This document shows positions 33,751 to 41,318 of a stretch of 46,831 nt of DNA, piece after piece. The position numbers and the translations under genes were made by a program. The notes below the pieces were generated by a model that saw nothing but the letters and a program-made list of their open reading frames with translations, searched no databases and was not told the origin of the DNA. The stretch comes from Oscillospiraceae bacterium (GTDB taxonomy: Bacteria; Bacillota; Clostridia; Oscillospirales; Oscillospiraceae). Position 1 is the first letter of the stretch, and every line of letters begins with the position of its first letter. The stretch lies in assembly GCA_017458335.1 (NCBI GenBank), contig JAFTFT010000001.1:1-46831 (forward strand), given 5' to 3'.

Positions 33751-35301
33751 TTATGCGGCCGCCTGCTCGTAGAGGGTCTCCAGCATTTCCGGCGTTACGG
33801 AGCCGCGCTGGTTGTACACGACCTCCCCGTGGCGGTTCAGGACAATGGTCTGCGGCATGGCGGTGGTCCCGCCCACAAGATCCCAGATCACTTCGTCGTC
33901 GTTTTCAACGGCAAATGGCATCACCCAGTCGCTTCCGTGCTCGTTCAGGTATTCCTGCGGGTCTTCGTCCACAATGTCGGAGTGCAGGGCCAGCATCGCG
34001 ATATCGCCCTCATGGACTTTGTACAGCTCGCTGAAATACGGCAGTTCCTTCACGCAGGGCCCGCAGTAGGTGGCCCAGAGGTTGATGAACACGGGCTTTC
34101 CGCGGTAATCGGCAAGGTGGAATTCGCTTCCGTCCAGACAGGTGATCGTGAAATCCTTCAGCTGCTGCCCGACTTCGCTCCCCTCAGGCGCATCGCTCGA
34201 CCAGTCTGCCGGAGCTGCTTCCTGTGCGGATGCTTCCGTATCCGCGGCAACAGGCTCAGCGACGGCGGCCTCCTCCTTATTGATGTTGGGATCGAGGAAG
34301 TTATAGTAGACCAGCGCCGTGCAGAGAACCGCAAGCGCAATCCCCCAGGCAATCTTCCCGAACTTTTTGCGCTTTGCTTCGGAATCGGGTCTGTCGTCCG
34401 CGCAGCCGCCTGCCGGCGCCTTCAGGGTAACGCTTCCGGCCTTGAGGCTGATTGCCTTTTGATTGCACACATCCATGCATTTGGCGCAGTGAATACACTC
34501 GTGGTCGCCCACATGCCGCACGTCCATGCCGCAGTTTCGTACACAGGCGCCGCAGTGGTTGCAGCGGGTGGGATCCACCTTCACGCCCACAACCGCGACC
34601 TTGCTGAAGAGGCCGTAGATTGCGCCGAGAGGGCAGATGAAGCGGCAGAAGCTGCGGTAGCAGAACACGCAGGCCAGGCCGATGACGAGCATGATGACAA
34701 ACTTCCGCGTGAACAGGATGTTCAGCATTCCGAAATCGCCGGCATTGGCGGGATTTGAGAGCAGGAAGATCGCCCCTTCAAAGGTGCCGGCCGGACAGAT
34801 GTACTTGCAGAAGCCGGGGATCGCCACGCCGTGAACGATCCCGTACCAGGCGGTGATCCCGATGACAAAGACGCCGAGGATCACATATTTCAGGTACGAC
34901 AGCGCGCGGGTTGCGCGGCTTTTTTTCATCTTCGGCGTGGGCAGCTTGTGCAGCAGTTCCTGGATCAGCCCCAACGGGCAGAGCCAGCCGCAGATCGTAC
35001 GGCCGAGGATCAATCCGTAGAGCATGAGGATGCCGAAGACGTAGAAACCGATCTGTTTATTCGTGGTACCGATCGCGTTCTGCAGCGCGCCCAGCGGACA
35101 GGCCCCGACCGCGCCCGGGCAGGAATAACAGTTGAAGCCCGGCACACAGATGCCCTTGGTGGTCGGGGTTTTGCTCTTGTAGATTTCACCCTCAAGGAAG
35201 CCCTTGAGGTGGGCATTATACAGCAGCGCACAATAAAGCTGTATGAGCCGTCTCTTGGACGGGCGGTGGGAAGCCCACCAGGATGATTTTACATTATCCA
35301 A
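33751..35301 (-). CDS. Polyferredoxin-thioredoxin (TlpA) fusion membrane protein
   Basis: A roughly 516-residue protein that fuses a NapH/CcoG-like membrane ferredoxin with an external TlpA-type thioredoxin. The N-terminal part has CVPGFNCYSCPGAVGACPLGA, CGWLCPLG, CKYICPAGTFEGA and CRFICPLGAIYG between about five helices. It is followed by two 4Fe-4S motifs (CNHCGACVRNCG and CIHCAKCMDVC). After another helix and an acidic linker comes the thioredoxin domain with C413-G-P-C416 in WATYCGPC and a cis-Pro in TTAMPQTI. Electrons probably pass from cytosolic ferredoxin across the membrane to the external thiol pair. TTG at 35301 is preferred (GGAG ten bases before); GTG 35310 and TTG 35307 are alternatives. 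Confidence 0.82.
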   Translation of the reverse strand: MDNVKSSWWASHRPSKRRLIQLYCALLYNAHLKGFLEGEIYKSKTPTTKGICVPGFNCYSCPGAVGACPLGALQNAIGTTNKQIGFYVFGILMLYGLILGRTICGWLCPLGLIQELLHKLPTPKMKKSRATRALSYLKYVILGVFVIGITAWYGIVHGVAIPGFCKYICPAGTFEGAIFLLSNPANAGDFGMLNILFTRKFVIMLVIGLACVFCYRSFCRFICPLGAIYGLFSKVAVVGVKVDPTRCNHCGACVRNCGMDVRHVGDHECIHCAKCMDVCNQKAISLKAGSVTLKAPAGGCADDRPDSEAKRKKFGKIAWGIALAVLCTALVYYNFLDPNINKEEAAVAEPVAADTEASAQEAAPADWSSDAPEGSEVGQQLKDFTITCLDGSEFHLADYRGKPVFINLWATYCGPCVKELPYFSELYKVHEGDIAMLALHSDIVDEDPQEYLNEHGSDWVMPFAVENDDEVIWDLVGGTTAMPQTIVLNRHGEVVYNQRGSVTPEMLETLYEQAAA

Positions 35302-36058
35302 GGCCAACACACTCCGTACAGATTCTGATCGCCTTGTTGACGACCGCCGTCATGCTGCCGTTGCGGATGCCGGCAACAATAAAGACCACCGCGACGGCCA
35401 GTATCACCCAGCGCAGAACATTCACATTCCGCGTGGGCGCTGCCGTCTGCGCCTCCGCTTTGATTCCGCTTGCCTTCTCTTCCCTGATGCGCTCCATGAT
35501 GGCATCATACTCGCGCTGAATGCTTCTTCCCTGCAGGACTGCCGAGACAATCAGGACGGCAAATCCCAGAATGATCCACGGGAATACATGGACCGCGAGC
35601 GCGCCCATTACCTGCTCAAGGTCTCCGTTGGGGAAATGCTCTCCGTTCGTCATGTAGATCAGAATCGGAAGCATGCACAGGCCAAAGCCGCACCAGCCGC
35701 CGTACAGAAGCTTTTTCTGCATGGCCTGCTCCTTCTTCATGGCATCACTGGGCTGAGCAACGCGCGTACGCATCAGATCACGGTTCAGCTCGATGTCCTT
35801 GACGGGTTTGTTCTCGTTTTCATCCCGGACGTTCAGCACCGCGCAGGCCACAGTTACCGCCACAGCAAGCAGAAATACCGGCAATACGGGTTTCAGCCCC
35901 GCGGCGGCCTTGTCACGGGTATAGACCCAGGCCAGCGGATCTTCCTTCTTTTCGGCAATGCCGTCACGGTAGATCCCGACTGCCGAGACAGCCAGCATCA
36001 CAATCAGCGCCACGCACAACAGTGACTGCGCGATCAGCAGGATCCTGTTTCTTGTCAC
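35294..36058 (-). CDS. Membrane protein ending in a CD1871A-like CXXC segment
   Basis: The 254-residue protein has about five membrane helices. Its last 30 residues read VIAGIRNG-like VAGIRNGSMTAVVNKAIRICTECVGLG. That resembles the whole CD1871A family, a roughly 40-residue peptide with one helix and a C-terminal CxxC, usually encoded beside 4Fe-4S proteins. Here the peptide is fused to a larger membrane protein of no recognised family. The CTEC pair may exchange electrons with the polyferredoxin-thioredoxin encoded by the overlapping next gene. GTG at 36056-36058 is chosen since AAAGGAG lies ten bases upstream; GTG at 36067 is too close to it. Confidence 0.72.
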   Translation of the reverse strand: MTRNRILLIAQSLLCVALIVMLAVSAVGIYRDGIAEKKEDPLAWVYTRDKAAAGLKPVLPVFLLAVAVTVACAVLNVRDENENKPVKDIELNRDLMRTRVAQPSDAMKKEQAMQKKLLYGGWCGFGLCMLPILIYMTNGEHFPNGDLEQVMGALAVHVFPWIILGFAVLIVSAVLQGRSIQREYDAIMERIREEKASGIKAEAQTAAPTRNVNVLRWVILAVAVVFIVAGIRNGSMTAVVNKAIRICTECVGLG

Positions 36059-36209
36059 GTCTATCACGCTCCTTTGAATAACGGGTTCTTAACGCACTTC
36101 ATACCAAACCGATGGTATTATAGCATAAAAGTCACCGGATTGAAACAGTGACATTTCTTCTCTGTGAAAACACGTTTCAGGCCGGCAAAACGGTTCCGTG
36201 TATTTAAAC

Positions 36210-36238
36210 TGTACAAAATTAGATCCGTATTATATAAT
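36210..36238 (+). promoter_or_regulatory. Promoter of the hybrid kinase / binding protein operon
   Basis: TGTACA (36210-36215), 17 bases, TATAAT (36233-36238), in a very AT-rich stretch with further TATAAT-like words. The rest of the 36068-36307 gap holds no gene. Confidence 0.65.
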
Positions 36239-36307
36239 ATATAATGTTATCTCCGTCTCGGAGTTGGAATTTCAGCAAGTATGACTTGGCTTTTGGGAGA
36301 TCAGAGC

Positions 36308-38848
36308 ATGAAAAAGATTTTTATTATCCTTGTCAACGTGATCATCATGGCCGCCATCTTGATCTTTGTTGTTTTCTACTCCAGATTTGAAAGCAGGGAA
36401 TCATACCGCAGACAGGTAGAGCACTTTGAAAACACCATGGTCACGATGGAGAACGTGACGGAGAATTATCTGCAGGGCGAGCAGCAGATCTGCGACGTCT
36501 GGGCGCACTTCATCAACAGCCAGAACATGACAATGGAAGAGGCGGCTGCGTTTATCCGGGCCTCCCATGTGCTTGAGAACGCCTCGGCACATCTGATTTC
36601 CCTCGGCACCCTCACGGGTCTCTCCACGCGCCCGAAACTGGGCACGACGGATGACTATGCTGTTTCCTACCAGCAGATCTCTCTCCTGCAGAATGTGGGC
36701 TGGATCGATGAAATCGGGAACTCCATCAACATCACCCGCGCTTACACCAATCCGATGAACGGCGAGCAATCCCTGGCTTTCTGCAACAGCGTTTCGCTGT
36801 ATCATCCGGAACGCGAAACGTTCGAGACCGCAGTTCTGCTGCGTGTCATTCCCATCTCGGTGCTGGAGCAGAAATGGGTTTTCCCGCAGACGGAACTTGA
36901 GAACGCCGAGCTGTCCATGATCGATGCCAACGGCAATTATATTCTGAAAGGATACAGCTTTAAGAACTCCAGTTTTTTTGAGTTCTACAAATCCTATAAT
37001 CCGACGGATCCTGAATCGTCGAACAACTTGTTTAAAAGAATTACTTCATCGACCGGCTCCATTTCAATGCTCAACTCGCACGGGCAGGAATGCATTCTTG
37101 CCTTTACCCCGGTCTCGGCCACTGCCGGCTGGACATTGTTGGGCTTTGTACCGGCGAAGGATCTCCATGTGGACGCAGAAAACTGGCTGCTGGTCGGTGT
37201 CATTTCTGTCGGTCTCCTGCTTCTTTTCCTGCTTGACCTGTACTATATGCTTTACCTGAACAGGCGGTTTCAGGCCGCAGCACGGGAGGCGGAATCCGCA
37301 AGCAAAGCAAAGACCGATTTTCTCTCCACCATGTCTCACGACATCCGCACGCCCATGAATGCCATCGTAGGCCTTACGACCATTGTCGAGAAGAATCTCG
37401 GAGATGTGGAGTCAACCAGGGAGAGTCTTCGAAAAATCAGCCTTGCCAGCAATCATCTGTTGACACTGATCAATGACATTCTGGATATCTCGAAGGTGGA
37501 AAGCGGGAAACTGAAACTGAGTCCTCTGACATTCTCCATTGTGGAAACCGTTGAGAACCTCGTCAACATCTCACAGCCGATGATCAGGGAAAAGAACATT
37601 GATTTCAGCTTCCACGTCAATCAGATGGAAAAGGAATACCTCTATACGGACCAGCTTCGTCTGAATCAGATTTATATCAACATTCTCTCCAACGCCCTCA
37701 AGTATACGGAACCCGGCGGGAGTGTCACAGTGGACCTGCGAGAGGAAAAAAGCGACGTTCCCGGCTGCATCCGGCTGAGCTATGTTGTCGCGGATACGGG
37801 CATCGGCATGAGCCCGGAATTCATGGCGACCATGTATCAGCCCTTCTCCCGTCAGATTGACAGCCGTGTCAACAGCATTCAAGGTACCGGCCTCGGTCTG
37901 GCCATTACCAAGCAGATGGTCGAGCTGCTTGGCGGAACGATAGACTGTCAGAGCGAGCGGGGCAAAGGGACGACCTTCACGGTCGTGCTGGATATCCCCA
38001 TTGCCGACAGGCAGCGTGAAGAGATGCTGCTTGAACCCATTGACGTTCTGATCGTGGATGACGACGACGTCATGCTTCAGACGGGTGCCGACACGCTTGC
38101 GTCTCTCGGCGTGTCGGCAGAACAGGCGCAAAGCGGTTTGGAAGCGCTTGGCATGATCGAGCACAGGCATCTTTCCGGGAAGGATTACGACATTGTCATT
38201 GTGGACTGGAAAATGCCGGAAATGGACGGTCTTGAGACGATCCGGCGAATCCGCTCGGAGATCGGCACGGATATTCCGATTCTGCTGATCTCCGCCTATG
38301 ACTGGTCGGATGTCGAAGATCAGGCAAAAGAGGCCGGAGCGAACGGCTTTGTCACCAAGCCGCTTTTCCGCTCCACGCTTTATGATAAGATCAACGACCT
38401 GATCGGGAAAGAGTCCGCCTCCCAGGAGCCGGAGGACGATTATTCCGATCTGCAGGGCCTGCGCATTCTGGTAGCCGAGGACAATGATATCAACTGGGAA
38501 ATCATTTCCTCTCTGCTTGCCATGTACGGGATCACGTCCGAGCGCGCCGAAAACGGCCGCGTCTGTGTGGACAGAATGCGCGCGGCTGCGGAGGGCAGCT
38601 ATGCTCTGATCTTCATGGACATACAGATGCCGGAGATGAACGGTCTTGACGCAACCAGAGCAATCCGGAAACTGGAGAACCCCTGGGCGGCTTCCATCCC
38701 GATTGTTGCGATGACGGCGGACGCGTTCTCTGAAAACGTCACGGAATGCATGGATGCGGGGATGAACGGACATATCGCCAAGCCTATCGATATCAAATTG
38801 GTGATCAAAGAGATCCGAAGAATCAAAGACAGGAGAGGACAACGATGA
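36308..38848 (+). CDS. Membrane hybrid histidine kinase (Cache-like sensor, two receivers)
   Basis: The 846-residue protein has one helix at about residues 7-27, an extracellular sensor of about 265 residues and a second helix at about 297-318. The sensor looks Cache-like, with YxxSLYHPERETFETAVLLRVIPIS and SMIDANGNYILKG. Inside are HisKA (H344 in TMSHDIRTPMNA), ATPase (NILSNALKYT, DTGIGM, GTGLGLAI), receiver 1 (D633 in VIVDWKMPEMDG) and receiver 2 (D771 in IFMDIQMPEMNG). There is no DNA-binding output. ATG at 36308 follows GGGAGA at seven bases; an in-frame ATG at 36281 lacks an SD. The stop overlaps the next ATG, coupling it to a solute-binding lipoprotein that may present the signal. Confidence 0.88.
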   Translation: MKKIFIILVNVIIMAAILIFVVFYSRFESRESYRRQVEHFENTMVTMENVTENYLQGEQQICDVWAHFINSQNMTMEEAAAFIRASHVLENASAHLISLGTLTGLSTRPKLGTTDDYAVSYQQISLLQNVGWIDEIGNSINITRAYTNPMNGEQSLAFCNSVSLYHPERETFETAVLLRVIPISVLEQKWVFPQTELENAELSMIDANGNYILKGYSFKNSSFFEFYKSYNPTDPESSNNLFKRITSSTGSISMLNSHGQECILAFTPVSATAGWTLLGFVPAKDLHVDAENWLLVGVISVGLLLLFLLDLYYMLYLNRRFQAAAREAESASKAKTDFLSTMSHDIRTPMNAIVGLTTIVEKNLGDVESTRESLRKISLASNHLLTLINDILDISKVESGKLKLSPLTFSIVETVENLVNISQPMIREKNIDFSFHVNQMEKEYLYTDQLRLNQIYINILSNALKYTEPGGSVTVDLREEKSDVPGCIRLSYVVADTGIGMSPEFMATMYQPFSRQIDSRVNSIQGTGLGLAITKQMVELLGGTIDCQSERGKGTTFTVVLDIPIADRQREEMLLEPIDVLIVDDDDVMLQTGADTLASLGVSAEQAQSGLEALGMIEHRHLSGKDYDIVIVDWKMPEMDGLETIRRIRSEIGTDIPILLISAYDWSDVEDQAKEAGANGFVTKPLFRSTLYDKINDLIGKESASQEPEDDYSDLQGLRILVAEDNDINWEIISSLLAMYGITSERAENGRVCVDRMRAAAEGSYALIFMDIQMPEMNGLDATRAIRKLENPWAASIPIVAMTADAFSENVTECMDAGMNGHIAKPIDIKLVIKEIRRIKDRRGQR

Positions 38849-40140
38849 AAAAGATGATGTGTATGCTTCTGGCGCTGCTGATGATCCTGAGCCTGACCGC
38901 GTGCGGCCAGAAGAAGCAGGAAGAGCCAGCTGAGGAAGGCTTCCGTCCGGCCATGGATACTTCCACCAGCAGCCATATCAGTATTGCCGGCAGTTACAAT
39001 AACTTTGAGGCGCTGGAAGCCGAATTTGACCGATTCAACGAGTATTATCCAAACGTGGAGCTGATGTTTACAAAGGTTGACGACTACAACAACATGATCG
39101 GAACGGTTCTGGACGGAAACGACGCCCCTGATATTTATGTCAATTACTCCTGGATGTATGGCCGGGAGAAGTATAAGGCCGCCATCGACCATGCCGAGAA
39201 TCTGGCCGATCCCGCACTGGGTCTTGACCTGGACTGCATCCGCAGCAATATTATCCTGCGCACGGATGACGATACGTTCCCCATGGTTCCGGTTTTCTCA
39301 AACACCTACGGCATGCTGGTAAACAACAGTCTTTTTGAAAAAGAGGGCCTGAGCGTTCCCACGACCTATTCCGAGATGGTGGCCGTGTGTAACGCGTTTC
39401 GTGAAAAAGGCTATGAAAACCCCATGATGGGCTTCTCCCGTGAAGAGATCACTTCGCTCTTTACGGTGGCCATGTATCCGTTCTTCTGCGGAACCGTGGC
39501 AAATGACGCGGAGGCTGTCAAAAAGCTCAATGCCCTTGATGCCTCGGCCGGCGAATACATGCGGCCAGCCCTTGAGAAGATCGTGCAGTTTCTGAACGAC
39601 GGATGGGTGAATCTTGACGCCTGCGCAGAGATCGAGAACAATTATGACGCCGTGATCCTTCGCTTTTTTGAAGGCGATGTCCCCATGATGATCTGCTCCG
39701 GAGACGCCGTCTCCGGAACGAAGAAGCGGGAGAGCCGTTCCGAGGCTTTTATCGCCAGCCCCTTTACCTACACCTTTGCCCCTGTCCCCATGTCGGACGA
39801 AGGCGCGTACTTCCTTGATATGCCGAATCTGCAGTTCTCGGTCAACAAAGACAGTCCGAATCTGGACATGGCCAACGAATTCATGCGTTTCCTGATCACG
39901 CCGCCGGAACTGAATGAAATGGCGAAGAACAAGGGGCTTATGTCCCCGACGAAAGATCTGTCGTTTAACAGCATGTATGCCGCCTTTGGGGCCGTTCCGG
40001 AGTCCCGGGTTCTGTCCCCGGAAGCATTCGGATTGACGGATGATGCGGTCATCCAGTTCAGGCAGGCGCTTTATGGTGTCGCAACGGGTGCGATGACCAT
40101 AGACGAGGCCATTGCCGCTTTCGGCACGTTTGAGCATTGA
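38845..40140 (+). CDS. Orphan sugar-type ABC solute-binding lipoprotein
   Basis: The 431-residue lipoprotein has a lipobox LTAC (Cys near residue 20) and an SBP_bac_1-type fold. FDRFNEYYPNVELMFTKV precedes the DAPDIYVNYSWMY segment, and VPVFSNTYGMLVNNSLFEKEGLSVPTTYSEM forms the hinge region common in carbohydrate binders. ANEFMRFLITPPELNEMA lies near the C-terminus. No permease or ATPase gene is near. Instead it is translationally coupled (ATGA, 38845-38848) to the membrane hybrid kinase. Binding protein and sensor may form one signalling unit; a separate import role cannot be excluded. Ligand unknown. Confidence 0.85.
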   Translation: MKKMMCMLLALLMILSLTACGQKKQEEPAEEGFRPAMDTSTSSHISIAGSYNNFEALEAEFDRFNEYYPNVELMFTKVDDYNNMIGTVLDGNDAPDIYVNYSWMYGREKYKAAIDHAENLADPALGLDLDCIRSNIILRTDDDTFPMVPVFSNTYGMLVNNSLFEKEGLSVPTTYSEMVAVCNAFREKGYENPMMGFSREEITSLFTVAMYPFFCGTVANDAEAVKKLNALDASAGEYMRPALEKIVQFLNDGWVNLDACAEIENNYDAVILRFFEGDVPMMICSGDAVSGTKKRESRSEAFIASPFTYTFAPVPMSDEGAYFLDMPNLQFSVNKDSPNLDMANEFMRFLITPPELNEMAKNKGLMSPTKDLSFNSMYAAFGAVPESRVLSPEAFGLTDDAVIQFRQALYGVATGAMTIDEAIAAFGTFEH

Positions 40141-40176
40141 CCGTTCTCCGCTAAGCTTACGCTTGAGTGAAAAGAT

Positions 40177-40215
40177 ACCGCCGGGCACAGGTGAAATGTG
40201 CCCGGCGGTCTCTCT
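40177..40215. terminator. Terminator between convergent binding-protein and LysR genes
   Basis: A 12-bp perfect stem ACCGCCGGGCAC / GTGCCCGGCGGT with a nine-base loop, followed by CTCTCT on the plus strand and TATCTTTT on the minus strand. Confidence 0.75.
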
Positions 40216-40243
40216 ATTCATGCTGAACTCTGTTCGGTGATAC

Positions 40244-41155
40244 TCAGACGGCCTGCCGCACGATCTCAATAAAGTCTTCCACGTAGCGGGACAGATAACT
40301 GCGCTTTCGTGTCGCCGCAACAAAGTCATAGCGGGTACAGGGATTTCCGAAACTGTAGCAGTCGATGGGCGTTTCGTCAATCCGGTGCCTCAGATGGGAA
40401 TCAAAAACAAAGGAGACTCCGTAACCGCTGCTGACCAGCCCCATGATGGCCTGGATGTTTGACGTATACAGGATGTTGTCAAAATGAATCCGGTTTTCAT
40501 GCAGAATGGAATCGACGATCTGGCGGGTACGCTGCTCCGGGCGCATCAGAAGGACAAGTTCGTCTTTCAGCATGTTCAGCTCCAGCTTCGGGTAGGGACT
40601 GTGCCCGTTTGAAACCGCTTTCGCTGCGAGCGGATGGTCCCGGCAGGTGCAGATCAGCAGTTCCTCTGAAGCAAGCGTGTGATACTCAATCAGCGGGTTT
40701 TCCTCTCCGGGATAGGTATAGAATGCCACGTCGACCTGTCCCTCCAGCAGGCGGCGGTCGTTCTGGTCCGAGGTGCCCTCGAAGACATTGACCTTGACAT
40801 TGGGATGCCTGGCACGAAAGGCAGGCAGCGTGGCCGGAAGCATATACGAGCAGCGCATATTGGCAAACGCTACGTTCAGAACGCCCACATCCTGTTTGAG
40901 AATATCCGCCATCTCCGCATCCAGATCGTTCTTGAGGCTGAGGATTTGCGCTGCCTTTTCCACATAACGCTCTCCGGCATAGGTGAGCATGTATTTATTT
41001 CCGAGTCTCCGGAACAGCTTGACTCCGAGATCCTGCTCCAGCGTCATCAGGAACTTGCTGAGTGTGGGCTGGCCCACATAGAGCGTCTCCGCGGCCTTGG
41101 TAATGTTCTGGTGCTTGGCAATAGCGATCACATAGTTCAGTGTACGAAAGTCCAC
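40244..41155 (-). CDS. LysR-family transcriptional regulator
   Basis: A roughly 303-residue regulator with the LysR winged HTH at the N-terminus (NITKAAETLYVGQPTLSKFLMTLEQDLGVKLFRR) and a substrate-binding effector domain. The latter shows LLEGQVDVAFYTYP and ASEELLICTCRDHPLA, with SGYGVSFVFD near the end. The GTG at 41153-41155 is preferred: GGAG lies eight bases upstream and the protein then begins MDFRTLNYV, as LysR proteins do. An ATG six codons earlier (41173) has no SD. It is divergent from the secreted flavin reductase, which it probably controls. The likely effector is the reductase substrate. Confidence 0.93.
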   Translation of the reverse strand: MDFRTLNYVIAIAKHQNITKAAETLYVGQPTLSKFLMTLEQDLGVKLFRRLGNKYMLTYAGERYVEKAAQILSLKNDLDAEMADILKQDVGVLNVAFANMRCSYMLPATLPAFRARHPNVKVNVFEGTSDQNDRRLLEGQVDVAFYTYPGEENPLIEYHTLASEELLICTCRDHPLAAKAVSNGHSPYPKLELNMLKDELVLLMRPEQRTRQIVDSILHENRIHFDNILYTSNIQAIMGLVSSGYGVSFVFDSHLRHRIDETPIDCYSFGNPCTRYDFVAATRKRSYLSRYVEDFIEIVRQAV

Positions 41156-41204
41156 CTGCTCATCTCCGTTCATCTCTGATTTTGTTCCGTTTGGCTTCCG
41201 TAGT

Positions 41205-41270
41205 ATTCTATCAGGGAATAATTAAAATGAAAAGCATGAATTTCCATTCCTCTCCATTCTTTGATAAAAT
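41205..41270 (+). promoter_or_regulatory. Candidate LysR site and activator-dependent promoter of the reductase
   Basis: ATTCTATCAGGGAAT (41205-41219) has a T-N11-A core with ATTC/GAAT arms. A -10 TAAAAT (41265-41270) has only a weak -35 (TTCCAT, 41242-41247), typical of activated promoters. The site would be centred about 65 bases before the start of transcription, the classical LysR position. Confidence 0.5.
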
Positions 41271-41318
41271 ATCGGCGAAATCAGGAAAAACCTGAAAAAA
41301 AGAGATGGAGGAAAATCC

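Noticed and set aside
36281-36307. Upstream ATG for the membrane hybrid kinase
   Set aside because: It has no SD, whereas ATG 36308 has GGGAGA at seven bases and gives a normal start before the first helix.
38845-40140. Complete ABC sugar importer at this site
   Set aside because: Only the binding protein is present. Neighbours are a kinase and a convergent LysR gene.
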